This document shows, in pieces, positions 43,152 through 56,471 of a stretch of 64,000 nt of DNA. Made by a program: the position numbers and the translations under genes. The first letter of the stretch is position 1; the number at the start of each line of letters is the position of its first letter. Below the pieces are notes generated by a model, which saw only the letters and a program-made list of their open reading frames with translations, was not told where the DNA came from and made no database searches. The stretch spans positions 93,809,580-93,873,579 of the forward strand of contig CM047425.1 in NCBI GenBank assembly GCA_026168455.1. Direction: 5' to 3'. The stretch is from Theocolax elegans. Lineage: Eukaryota > Arthropoda > Insecta > Hymenoptera > Cerocephalidae.

Positions 43152-46100
43152 ATCTATATACGCGCTTCTTCGGGGCAAAAGCACGACTGGCTCTTTCTCT
43201 CTGGCAATTCTCCTCCGTCTAACAGTAGCGCATTGGACCATAAACTGTGAACGTGATCTATGCTGTCTTGTAGCCGAATAGCCTCGTTACGAGCACCCGC
43301 TGAAATGTGTGGGTAGTCCGGTACCGCACACCCGAGCTGCATAAACCGTACGTATCGGATCCTTCATCGGAGATCGTATATGAGGATACTCGACTTTCTT
43401 TCAATCCATTATTATTCCAGTATCCGATCGCGTTTGCGCACTTTTCTATCAACGATATCGGATGCTGATTTCACCTTATTTGTATCTATCTCAATTTATG
43501 GCAAACTAATACAACAATTACAAACAACCATTTCCTCTACTTTTCACAGTTAGGTTTTGGGTTCTGCGCATTAAATTGTACATTTTCTGTATAATGCATA
43601 CATTTCTCTTATTAATTAATAATTTTAAAATATATTGCTAACATAATTGATTAGTACTTATTTTCCACAAACTTTACACAAATTTTCAAAATAACCCATA
43701 TTTAAAATTATGATTTAGTTTCTAAAATATCGATATGGTAAATTATTTAAACAAAAGGCATGTGATGTGAAATAATAAAGTTGAGCTCGTATGTTAACTA
43801 AATATAATAGGTTTTTCACATTTTTTAATTATATGTGATTTAATTAACAATTCTACTCTTAAATATTTATAAATACCGGCAAACTGTGTGAATAAATATT
43901 TAAAAAACCTTATAATTCATAATATTCACCAGTTAATTTATTCTTCACTTATGTATTAAAAAAGACGATTCTTTTCCATTTGACCGACATTGCAAATAAT
44001 TATAAAAATTTAAATAATTATATTTATTATTTAGATGAAAAATGAATCCTATCTATATAAAAATAATTCTTAAAGTTTCTGTCAAAGTTATCAAGTCAAG
44101 TTTATCTCAAAGCTTTAAATTTTATAATTTTTGTTTTATTTAACGTCGCTCTTTCTATGCTCCCAAATGGGTGCTAATCAACGAAAAAGATCATACAATG
44201 TCTTGGTGAAGAAAAATTTTATAATTGTAAAGGGATTTTCAGTTTTATAAATTTACTTGAAATATAATCATTCCATGTATATAATTTTAAGATAACTTAA
44301 CGTATCAAGTATTGAATTAGAATGTTTAGTTAATATTTAGGAATTTATGTTGCTAACTGAACATGAATATCAAATCTCATGAAGGTTCACCTCATTTATA
44401 GATTAATTGTTAATTACTTAAATACCTTGTTAATGCAATAATTCAAATTATCTATATAGTAAAAATAATATGAATAGGATTTTAAAAAGTAGGTTAGAAT
44501 AATTAATACTATTATCATATTGCTTTCATATCATACAATTATGATGCTGTGATACCGACATAAAAATTCACGTATTTAAATAATTGTGTATCAGCTGTAC
44601 GTATATCAAACTTATAAATATTTAACCGTCATTAATATTTATTCAATTAAATGCGGCATCTTTATAATACAATCGAATATTCAGATTTCTTAGCATTATA
44701 TGTATATTTAGCAACAACATCGTTGAATAGCAATTGGTTGAATCATTTACGCAAACGATCTTTTATCGATGAATGAGAGATCGATATCGCAGCATAAAAT
44801 TAGTCTTTTTATCTATAAATAAAATTAATTAATATTTTTATGTCACACTAATTTGCAAATACAAGGAATTAAACACTATTAACTTTTTAATGAAAATTAG
44901 AAACAAATATTGTCATTATGAGTTGTTAATCATTAGGAGTATATTTTGACTTTTGAGTATTACATTTTTTAACGTAAAACTTTACCCATTTCTTCATGTC
45001 CAGTAAACATTATTTGTGGTCATAATAATTGGAAAATCTTGAAACTAATTGTTATAAAGAAACCTACATTAAATATATAAAACAAGAAATATCTTCAAAA
45101 CAATATTATCAAGAGAATAAAATTTTTGATAAAATACAATCCAGGTCAATTTATAACAACATATATATAAGAAAGACGAATTGAAAAATATTTAAAAAAA
45201 ATAATTACGTATACTAAACTGAACAACATTTTAATTGAAGTTTAAGGAATACAAAATAGCGTGGTATCATTATCTCGCCTCTCACATGCAATGGACTAGA
45301 AAATCATTAAAACCACACAGACAAACTTATAAATAATAAATATTTAGTGTTGATTGATAAAAACGACAATGATATCCATAGTTTTGTATTGATATAATTT
45401 TAAGAGAAAAAGACTAGAAGCACCTGAATTAGTGTATAATAGTTATATTAATAAAGAATCATCAACAAATATGTAAAATGAAAAAATTCTTAGTTTAACA
45501 GCAAAACTGTTATATACAAGCTTTAGTGTACTCTATCAGTAGAAGAATGTAAACACTGACATTGTTATATAAGTGTAAATTAATGTATATTTCATATAAG
45601 CAATATTTTTGTCGTGCGAACAGCTGTGATTGACAGTTTCTTATAAATACAAAGAAAAGAAAGAAGAGAAATTTAATTTTAATAAAAATGTTTTGTATCT
45701 GAGGTGTAATAAATAATAAATCAAATTTTATGCATTTTAAGGAGAGTAGTGTCAACAAAAACATCTTTACTTGAAGTAATCGATAAAGTCTTGCAATAAC
45801 TATATAAGTACTTTTATTGCAGTCCTTAAATTACAATTTGAATTATTTTTTGATAAGATATTCTGATAATTATTTACGTTACTGAAAATATTATAAAGAA
45901 AATTAATTAGATATTTTGCTTAAACTGTAATCAAGTAAATTTTCTAGTTAAAATTTCTTAAATAATTACATTACTTTTAAATGTAATATACATTGTAAAA
46001 ATTCAGTTAAAGATTTAACTGACTTGAGTATCTTATTTCATTATGCTTTTATAATTCTCAATACAAACTTGTTTAACATATTACCAGTATTAACAATTTC

Positions 46101-47517
46101 CCTTTTTATTCAATTGTCATAATAAAATCTATTTGAAAATAATATTGCCAGGTAGTCTATCTAAACTGATTGCACTTCGATCGAAACAGTTTTGTGTGCA
46201 ATTGATTATAAATTATATAACGTTATACGTCTAAGTGGCATTAAGGCAATGAATAAAAATTGCATAATCCGCGTGAAAGACGTACATTTATTTCTACGAG
46301 GGAATTAAATTTATAACAAAGGAGTCACTTTCTCCCTAACCACCAAGTATCCTTTCCTGCACCTTATGTAGTTATGGTATAGATTACCTGCCGATAAAAC
46401 CTATGCATATACACGTAGATTACACAAATTTACTGGTATTATAAACTGTAATGTTCTTTAAAAAAACGTTAAATCATTTGAACTCTGTACAAAGGGATCA
46501 TAGAATTATCTATGTTTCTTCATTCGCAAACGATCTTATAGAAAAGTTATTTCATCTCTCGGAGTCGCGTATGAATTCATTTAAAATATTCTGCAATGTA
46601 TCAGCTATTAACAATTGCCAGAGTAGACGTATTGCTCAACCAATTGAAGAATATAAAAGTTAAAGATTGATGTGCGAGGGGTCACTTTTTTGCATGCAAA
46701 CGAGTTTACCGTCTGGCACGTGTCGTGATGGACGAATACCGGCTGTCAGCTGACACCTGACTTATGATAGTCGTATCCGCTGAAAGTTTATGTTACTCCT
46801 GCAATTGTTTCAATTGCTTATTTGAAACTCGATCTGATTGGATAATCTTAGCTTTATTTAACGATTTTAAGATTTATTATAAAATATATTTCTGTTTACA
46901 TTTATATCAAATTAATCATTCTATATACGTATATATATACGCAGACATAGAAAATATTGCATTTTATGTGCGATTAATTTAGTTAGCCAACTTTATAATT
47001 GCATCGAGAGAATTTGAAAAAAGTATTAAACTTTAAAAAGTATAAAATTTAAATATTATAAAAAGAAGAAATATAGTTTTTTTAAAATTTGTAAAATATT
47101 TTATTTTTTATTTGCTAGAGGAATAATATATGTATTTGTGTAAGTATGTATTTTTTAATACAAAAATAAATATATAAATACTTCTTTTTGTGTAAATATA
47201 TATGAATAATAGATTGAAATTATTCTAATTTAAACCATGCCATAACAGTTACACGTGCTCAAATTGATTTTATAATATCACTACAATACTTTAAAATTTA
47301 CGCTAACTTTGATACTGCTACTGCAAGATAAATGGAATGTATATTCCATCAGCTCGACATTTAAATTGCATGTGTTAATTGTTCATTCTCACAGCTCCCA
47401 CAGAATTATATATTGAAAAGAGAATATGTTGATCACTCGATACATATGTATAATTCCCAGATTATACTTTATTGAAGGTCTACTGCTGAACATAGTTCGT
47501 TCATATATGTATGCTGA

Positions 47518-47519
47518 AA

Positions 47520-47577
<58 letters not shown>
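47518..47577. repeat. TA microsatellite (about 28 units)
   Basis: An uninterrupted TA run of nearly 60 bases. It is likely to be unstable in length and able to extrude a cruciform. Confidence 0.95.
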
Positions 47578-47579
<2 letters not shown>

Positions 47580-48567
47580 GATAATTTTAAAATTAATAAA
47601 ATAATAATTAATAGATAAAAATGTATAAAAATATTATTAAACAAAATGTTAAGTAGACTAACGTAATTTTCTTTTTATAACTACAATATGCTTTATGGAC
47701 TAAAGTCTCCGGTAAGTTCAGCAATTAATAGATAATGAAACTATTAATTTTCTAAAAGTTACTAATTTAAAATTAAATAAAAAGCGAAACTAACATCCGG
47801 TTATAGGGTTATATGTGTATACCAAAGTCGCAAAGTGTTGCAAAACATCAAGTGTATTAACGGCCGTACAGATACTCACAAACGCGCGGAAAGAAAGATA
47901 AAGGCAGAACGGAAGGGAGAAAATGCAGGAGGAGGCTAACCGCAGAGCCGAGGGCGCACCGAGGCGTGGTTGGCGCAATTACCCCGATAAAGTTACAATT
48001 CTCCTTTTATGCCCCTCACGCGAATTTATTAGCCCGATACGCGTCACTTTAATTACGAACGAGCGCACTCGCACGTACAAGCCGCTGCTCTTTCATGGCC
48101 CCAGCACCAGGGAATTCTTTTTTTTCGGCCAAACGACCCTTTGTTTCTCTCTGCGCGAAAGGTAGAGTCGTTGAAAATTCGCGGTGAGGTTCCAACAAAT
48201 TCACCCTTTGATGTGTATTTGTATGCACCGTTTCAACTAGACAACTTTTTTATGACTTAATCATTTGTTTGTTAATAATGTCCAATATTTTTCGCAGACA
48301 CTGGATTCGTATGTTTGCTAAATTTATCCAGATTGATTTTGTAAAATATTTTGAAATGTGTATGATGAATACAAAATTTAATAGTTGGTTATTTAGCTAT
48401 GTTGAATTATGATTTTAACAGTTTACTTTTAAGATAATAATTTTCAAAAATAAACTAGTGAATTATTTATCATTTTTGAAAATTTATGTTGATTCCTATT
48501 TCTAAAGTTATGATTTTAATAATGAGATTTTGTATTCTATTGTAACCAGAACTTGAATGCACACTAA

Positions 48568-49212
48568 GGAGACTGTAAAATCTCCGGGAAACGGATCTTT
48601 ACCAAACTCTACGAATGTTTACTACTATAAAAATATGAAGAAAGCCAGATTTTCAGACTCTAACTCTCTTTTTTACGATAGATATAAGTAAGTAACGAAA
48701 AATTTCACTAAAAGGACTCTTGTCTTTGATCACTGATAACTCAAAAACAAATGAAGATAGATACTCAAACCTTTAAACAAACTTTAAAAAAAAATGAAGT
48801 TCAAATATCTATATTTGAACGAAAAATATGAAAGAAAAACGAATTTAACGATATTTTGATGACTATTTTGAATTAAAAAATTTGCCGATTTTTTAGGTCA
48901 AATTGTCTTTTTATTTTTATTTTTCCGATAAAATTTGGCCAAATCAAGATATATAAGCTTCTTTTTTTAAATTTGAGCTACACGATCTTAGTTTTTTCTA
49001 AACTTAAGTCTGAGTATCTATCTTTATTTATTTTTGAGGTTTCAGTGACAAAAGTCAAAGGTCTTTTTGGCGCAATTTTTCGTTACTTACTTATATCTAT
49101 CGTAAAAAAAAGCGTTAGAGTATAAAAGTCTGGCTATCTTCATATTTTTATAGTAGTAAACATATCCTAGAGTTTGGTAAAAATCCGATTCCCGGAGATG
49201 TGGCACTCTCCT
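48568..49212. mobile_element. Long-hairpin (MITE-like) element
   Basis: Two arms of about 310 bases meet around 48890: the left starts GGAGACTGTAAAATCTCC and the right ends in its imperfect reverse complement ...GGAGATGTGGCACTCTCC. Shared stretches include TTTACTACTATAAAAATATG and GATAGATATAAGTAAGTAAC. No coding capacity is seen and no clear target duplication could be set. Such fold-back structure is typical of non-autonomous DNA transposons. Confidence 0.8.
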
Positions 49213-50135
49213 GGTAAGTACATTATTTTCAATCGAAAAAATAAAATATATTGCAAAATTAATGATTCAAATAAAAATGCATTAAAATTTATATACTTAG
49301 GTACAGATGATTAAGTAACGGATAAATATTAAACTAGCTAAACACTGACAGAAACTTTTAAGATTTGTTACAAAGATATGTATAATAAAAGAATAATAAG
49401 GTAGATATACGTATGGAGATATATATATATTTCAAGTATTAAAATCTTAAATGAGATAACGTATAACGTTATAAAATTAATCTTGCTGGAATTTTATTTA
49501 TTCGACAATTGAGATGTTTAAAGTATATGCACCTAGATATTATACTACGAAGATTTCTCAAGGTGCAATTACATATGTGTCGTAATTCTATCCTTTCATC
49601 AAACAATGCTTTAACGAACATTCTCTCACCTATCGTATTAGATTATAGCCGAAATCTCTGTTTGCAATCTAGGCATTTAATTCAATTTCACATTGTGCTA
49701 GCCTGCAGCAATACGCTTGATTTATATTCTTCCCATTCAAATTTATAATACCTTCGAGAACTCAACATTAAAAAAAGAATTCCTATATATATATATATAT
49801 AGTTTTTTCGATAACACAATCATGAGATTGCACAAAAAGAGCTCGTAAAACAAATCGATTCAATAATCCGAATAATTGATTGAATTACCGATATCTCTTT
49901 AATTCAAGGTGCTCTAGGTAATGCAGCTTAATTAAAGAATTTCAGAAAATCGAGGAAGAAAAAAATTTGTTTTTAGTGCACTCGTTATGATCAATCTGTA
50001 TAATCGTAACTTTGCTCGCGTTTATATTCCACCTACTTCGTTGAGGTATCCAAGCAATCATTAACAAGATCAGGGAAGTAATAATAACTTTGACGCGTTC
50101 CACGCTTACGCGTCTATAAACTTCATGTGTGTACA

Positions 50136-50165
50136 AACACACACACACACACACACGCACACACA
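50136..50165. repeat. AC microsatellite
   Basis: About thirteen AC units with one GC interruption, followed by a TG-rich complementary stretch. Confidence 0.9.
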
Positions 50166-53100
50166 TGTGTATATGTGTACGTCTGTATATGTATACGTGC
50201 GTGTATATGTGGGATACCAAGCACTTTCATTAGATCGACTATGTGATGCGAGCTTTTTCATCGACGCACTTCCGCGCGATATATTTCAACGAGTCGGTAT
50301 AATCAAAACTCTGGGCGTGCTTCTCTCTTTCTCTTGAGTCCCAATTTGCTCGTTAACAGCTCCTGCGCACACTCTTTCCGCGTGGGGAAATAACAAATCG
50401 TTCCCCATGGGTGCAAACGTCACAATATAATCAAGCACGGTAATCTTGTCTGTGAGCAGAGAGTGAGGGGATCGGGGGAGGTTGATGAGGAGAGGAGGGA
50501 GAAAGAAAGAAGGCACCTTATACGCCAACCATAGACTCGAAAAACAAAGCGAGGACATTGGAATGTTGAGGGTTGTTAAAAAAAGTGCAAGTGGGCAGAG
50601 AATTACCGAATGTTAAAGAAATGCACAAGTAATGATAGGTGTAGGGGAAGGAATGCAAAAAGAAGAGGACGTGATTCCTCTTTTGAGAAAATACATTTTT
50701 CAATTTTTTATTTTAATCCATCATACGTTTTATTAATCAATTTCATTTACAACTCTTGACGCTAGCTTGTAATTTTTAAATAGGTGTATCTGCAGACATT
50801 TTGTGATTTTTGTGAAGAAAGGTGCTGAATAAAGTATAAAACCACTTTATTATTCAATACTCATACACCGCCCGGTAGTATGCAAATCATATAATAAAAT
50901 GTATGTATATCCTTAACGACATCGTAGTTTACATTTTGATTTAGATAAGACGGTAAATATACAAATTAACCTGAAAGTCAGACGTTGAAACTGACAAAAC
51001 GAAATAATACAAAATTTGTTATCTCAAAAATTCAGCCATTTACTTCTGATCAAATTCGATAAAAATGCCATTAAAGTTGCTCTAATAACTAAGATACAAA
51101 TCTAAATATTTTACTCTTATCAAACTAGTCTTACTCTACTAGATTAAGAATATATTAGTTATTTTATTTATATTATTAATAATGCTGCATATATCGAGTT
51201 TATTTTACATGATTTGTGAACACCTGCATCAAAAAAATTTACCATTAAACTAAAGAAATCACGTCTATTTAAAATTATAATTACAAAGTGAAATGATGTT
51301 AATTAAGTTATTGCACCGATTTATAAATATGCATGAAATGTTGTGCATACTGTACAAACCATTGGAGTAAATATATCATAAAAATATGTTTAAACTAATT
51401 GAATATTCATTAAACGGTCAATTAGGATATTATTCGAAAATGCATTTAATACGAGAGTAATGATAAAATATAATGGATACCACAGTACAGTACCAAAAAT
51501 GGGAAAGAATAAAAGGAGGATATGAAAGATGAAGAAAAGAAAATATAAGTAAAGCATTCTGCATGACGAAGTGGTCCGCGAGGTTTTATTTTTGTTGTCC
51601 ATGCGGTCGACGGTTGCAACGGTCTCTTCGCCATACATTACGCGTGCCAGGGCGTTAAAGAGCTGCGACGCCACAAGCTCTCTTTTCTCTTTAGCGTCGG
51701 CGGTGTACAGGGGAAAAATGCGAAAAATGTCGCGTGCAGTCGTACTCGCGAGAGGAGTAAACGAACGCGCGGAGGCATAACGAATGTCCGGGGGGATTAA
51801 AAACCACGAGGCAGGAAGACGAAAAGGGCCCTGGCGCACCGGAAATGACTCTGGCATTCTTTTCTCTATTAAGATTCGCTAGGCGATAATTAAGGAGGAA
51901 TGCCTGAATATAATTTTGACTGTGCCGCCTCAGTTTAATAAACTTGGATGCGCGTAAAAAAGGGGCATTCCTGTGACGCGGTATATATACCGAAGAAAAA
52001 CAAGAGGTAAAAGTTAATGACAACTTCATTAAGGGTAGGCTAAGGAACTTGTATTATGTGCTCTGGTCCCGTAATTGAATTGTATTGTCTGTTTTTTTTA
52101 TTTTTATGACTTACTCGCCAGGGGGAAACAATTGGATGCGGAAAAAATTTTGATGCGTTTTATGCGCTTCTAATTGTGGTAAATGTCTTGTGACTATGTA
52201 ATGTGGTGTTTAATGGTTGGAATTACGCATTTAATATGGTGAGGTAATGCGCTTAAGCCGTGAACATGTTCAAATAATTATTACATTCTTTTTAAATAGC
52301 TTTTACGTTATTATTACTCTGGTAGAAAAAAATGGTCAATTATTGAAATATTAATAAATTTTGAATGATAGATTAGGTAAGTCATTTTAGCTAAATGTGA
52401 ACACTGAATAATCTTGGCACTACTTAAATTTACAGTAGTTCGATTGCTTCCAAGGAATATAAACTAGTAATTAATGTGATCCGTTAAATATAGCTTGGAA
52501 GTGTTATGTATAAAGTAATATATTAATTCTTTTAAGTTTTCTAAGATTTTATACGTTAATTGCGACCTTAATCTCACACTATTACAGTAAGTATTTAGTA
52601 TAATTTCTCAAATATTACGTTACTCTATTTTAAATGTAAATAAATATGTTACTTGGATTAAAAAGAAGCTAAACACTATAAAACATATTTAGAAATACCA
52701 TTTTATTGAGACTAAAACAACTGTTTTTACATACACAGAAATGAAAGTACTCCGAGTAAATAAATTAATTTAAATACAAAGCTTTTTACGCAAAGAAGGA
52801 CATGTTAAAGAACGATAGGAATAAGGTTACGGATTTCGTTATACACTAATTAGTGCAATAGTTTTTGGTCTAAGAATATTGCCAATTTGTTAATTAATTC
52901 GACAGAGTATTTGATCTATTTTCTATTAGGGCAGAACAATGTTTATTATATGTTACATATTTTAATTTACTGTTATTATTCGAACTACTCATGCAAACTC
53001 ATATATTTTAGATAAATTTCGATGTAATGGAAAGTATGTTACATTCTAACCTTGAAGTAGGTATACGCAAATTCATTAACGTCTTCAACGTTTATCTGAT

Positions 53101-53395
53101 CATAGATACAGCATATTTTTCATATTTTAATCTTGGAAGAATCTGCAATGAAATAAAAGAATGTAGTCTTAAATTAATATAAATATAGAAAAAATTAATT
53201 TGTTCTCATTAATAAATCGAAAATACGAGTTAAATTTTTCATTAAATCATCGCTTGGTTACAATAAAAAATCAATATAACAAGACGCCAAGCTCAGCAAC
53301 ATATCTCTCGACGCGTCGGTTTAATAACTCAGCGCGGCCATTACGCACGTACGGTACACAGAAATGTCGGCGAGGAAAAAAGGAGGAAGAGGGAC

Positions 53396-53421
53396 AGAGA
53401 GAGAGAGAGAGAGAGAGAGAG
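53396..53421. repeat. GA microsatellite
   Basis: About twelve GA units in a purine-rich segment. Confidence 0.9.
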
Positions 53422-54426
53422 GCAGCAGGCTCTCATCAGACTGTGGCTAGGTTCCGCCTCGTTAATATCAATATTGGCCCGCGGACCCTCGGGGGCCTGG
53501 GCGAGAGGCTTTTTTTATGAAAACCCCCGGCAGGAAATAAATAACGAGATAAAACCCTTGGAGAAGGGGTATATGTGTATATATGTACACGTACACATGC
53601 ATATATATGTATATATATGTGTGTATACCTATATAAACGAGACACGAGAATAAAAGCGCGAACGACGTCGGCCGCCTCTTGCAAGCCCGCGCGTTGATAA
53701 ACTACCATCCGCACGGCGCGTTTCGCCCAGGTATAATAAAATGATATCTGGCCGAGTGTATCGGGGTCCGAGTGGTGTGCGCCTCAAAGTCGCCGCCACC
53801 GCGCCTCGAGCGCCTATAACGGCGGTCGCGATAAATAAACCCTTCTCTCTTTGTATATAAATATATGCGGAGGCACTGGATTTCTTTGCGCCGGGTCCAC
53901 TATACATGTACTACCCTTGACAATTTTGGTGCAAATCTCTGGTTACAAGGAGCTTACTTTTCCCATACTCCTCTGATTATCTCCTGGGCTTGGACTGGTG
54001 CTTAATTCGTGATCAATTTACGATGACGTCGCTTCGAGTGTAGTGCAAATAATTATTAACAGGTGTTAAAAATGTGCGTAATTCTTCGAGAAAAGGAAAT
54101 TATTGTTAAAAATACCTTTGCCCAATATATAAAGACTGTCAGTAAAAGGAAAAGAAGACTAAGCAAGTCTGGTACATACAAGATCCATTTACTACTTCTG
54201 CCTCTAATACACCTCAATAAATAATACATCAAAGTACGTATAAACCATCAGGCGATAAAATCTTATCAGAGCGTCAAAGAACCATTCAACTGTACTCGAA
54301 TCTGGGCTTCGGTTGCGTCGGGGCAAGAATTTATGGATCGGATAAAGAAATCTCATAGGAAGCGCCTTTTTTAATCTCCGTGATCAAGCTGACGTAGGCG
54401 CTCACGTCGAGTTTCAAAAAGTAAAA

Positions 54427-54470
54427 GGAGAAGAAGAAGGAGGAGGAGGAGGAGGAGGAGAAGAAGGAGC
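54427..54470. repeat. GGA/GAA trinucleotide repeat
   Basis: A purine-only GAA to GGA repeat. It creates a serine/phenylalanine-rich minus-strand frame that is not credible as a gene. Confidence 0.85.
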
Positions 54471-55263
54471 AGTTATATAGGAATAAAATAAGCAAAGAAG
54501 AACGAAGAAGGTTAGGTGTCGCCGACTTGTACCACAAGGTTTGTATACGACTTGGAAGCGTGCGCACGGGCTGCGTAACATAACTCAGCGCAGAAAGAGG
54601 GAAAGATTCTGCGCCGGGGATCTACACGATTCTCCGACACGCGTGCAAGGGAGACCGGATTTTATTGCTGTTGCATCGTGTGGTCTAGCCCAACCGCCGT
54701 TCCTTTTATTTAGGTTCATCGAAACACGTGTCTCAGTGCAGTATACCTATATATATATATATCCAATGTGTGATGCGTGTGTGCGAGAATAAATTTTACC
54801 GACTAGATTTTCACGGAAAATTTTCTATCTTTTTCAACAACTTGGAAGATTAGCCTGGAATAGTTTTCTTAATTACATTCTCGAGTAACCCGCTGGCTTA
54901 CATTGTACATAAATTAGATTTAAGACAAGGTAGAAGAAGATACGATCGTTGTAAATACGCTGGAATACGTCAAGATACATTAAAAAAAAATTTTAATTCT
55001 ATAGAAATGATAAAGTAGATGGAGAAAGGTGGATGTTGGTTAATTAATTAGCATGAGTCTAATTTCTCTAACAGTTATAGATAAAGTATACTAAAATTAT
55101 TTGACAGCCGCTTAAATAATTCAAAAAACGTATATTAAAAAGAGCGCGTGAAATAGCAGCTGTACGATATTTGCGTCAATGGAAAGAGGATACAGGCTGA
55201 AAAAGGTCACGGTAATAATAAAACGCGAAAATCTAAAATCGCTTCTTCGATTTTCCTCTCCTA

Positions 55264-55524
55264 CACGGAGAAAAATTTCTTGCGTTTAACCTATAAAATT
55301 GAAGTGTTCTCTAACCAAGCGTATGTTTATAGTTTAATTCCGTGGCGTTACTGGTTTAACCTATGAAATTTGATGTCTTTAATGTGTAGCATCCATTTCA
55401 CATAGGTTGAACCTGTGAGCGCATTAGAACGAATCTTAATACGCTTAGGTTAAAACTATACACATACGCATGGTTAGAGAACACTTCAATTTTATAGGTT
55501 AAACGCAAGAAATTTTTCTCCGTG
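55264..55524. mobile_element. MITE with long terminal inverted repeats (261 bp)
   Basis: The ends are perfect inverted repeats for at least 54 bases, starting CACGGAGAAAAATTTCTTGC, and continue imperfectly for about 20 more. The inner region is also partly self-complementary (TTAACCTATGAAATT versus its reverse complement). TA flanks both sides (55262-55263 and 55525-55526), as expected for Tc1/mariner-type insertion. No coding capacity. The perfect ends suggest recent mobility. Confidence 0.9.
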
Positions 55525-56150
55525 TAAGAATCCGTCTATCACAATCGCATATAAGAAGGCCCTTTTCGAGCCCGCATCTCCCCGCGTGAGAGGTTCCCCC
55601 TGGACAATCCATCTCCATCTACCTCTCGTCCTCTTTTTCCCTGGCGCGTCCATAAGCTCAAGTCGTACAATGGCCGTTTTCTCGGTCGCGCACGCGCCTT
55701 CAGGGAATCGACTGTCAATCAACGGAAGGCGGATCGGAGCGCACCGGAGATCCATTACCGGACAATACCGGGTGATTAGCAGCGGCTGGCGACGCTAACG
55801 ACAGTCAAACAAATCGCGGCTGAGCCACCGGGAGGATTAAGCCGGGGCCGCCTGTCTTCTAGCTTGATACGCCGAGAGACCTCGAGCACTTATACGACCG
55901 CTGCAAGGGAAAGAGAGAGAAAGGAAGACTTATCTGATCGTCATCCGGCTTGGAAGCAGCTTTGAGAAGCTCTAGACAGAAGGAGAAAGATGGACGTTCG
56001 AGTGCTTGCCGAATGGACGGCTTTCATTATTTTGAAGGAGACGTGTTTTCTTTGTTAATGCCACCACGTTTATTCTGGTGTTAATTAATTCGTAATGCCG
56101 TGGAGCTGCCCTCGGAATACAATTTTCTTCCTTCTTCTGTTTCACCTTTT

Positions 56151-56175
56151 TTTCTTCTTCTTCTTCTTCTTCTTC
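56151..56175. repeat. CTT trinucleotide repeat
   Basis: About eight CTT units. Simple sequence. Confidence 0.85.
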
Positions 56176-56452
56176 ATTGTTTATCGGCTTGCCTTCTGCG
56201 AGATAAGCTGTGCAACGATGAAATTTATTAACGCTCTTTATATGCTAAATTTTTACTTTCAGTTATGCTGCTGCTTATTCTTGACACTTTATTCTTTTAA
56301 TAAAACGATGTAAACATTATTTTTGCATATTATCTGCAATAATTTATTAAACAAATATCAAATTCCATTATTCTAATACAACAAACATTTGTATATTTAT
56401 CACTAACACCAATGGCATAGGATGAATTGCGCACCCAACTACTCAACATATG

Positions 56453-56471
56453 ACACGGAGAAAATTTTTAT
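56453..56471 (+). repeat. Isolated MITE-like end
   Basis: CACGGAGAAAATTTTTATT resembles the terminal repeat of the MITE at 55264-55524 but has no partner nearby. It may be a solo end or chance similarity. Confidence 0.4.

Larger units (their letters stand above)
36876..48567. other. Gene-poor sequence with simple repeats
   Basis: Long AT-rich tracts (43500-47000 especially) alternate with CpG-rich islands near 37290-37620, 39340-39600 and 42590-43450. No reading frame has recognisable domains. The longest, a 206-codon minus-strand frame (39093-39713), is rich in Leu/Ser from a GA repeat and looks accidental. I see no RNA gene. The CpG-rich islands could be regulatory. Confidence 0.55.
49213..55263. 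other. Gene-poor sequence with simple repeats
   Basis: AT-rich with CpG-rich patches near 50220-50520, 51540-51850 and 53280-53900. Open frames are short and domain-free. I see nothing here that I can call a gene. Confidence 0.55.

Noticed and set aside
47518..47577. CRISPR-like or origin-like repeat array
   Set aside because: It is a plain TA microsatellite in eukaryotic DNA with no spacers.
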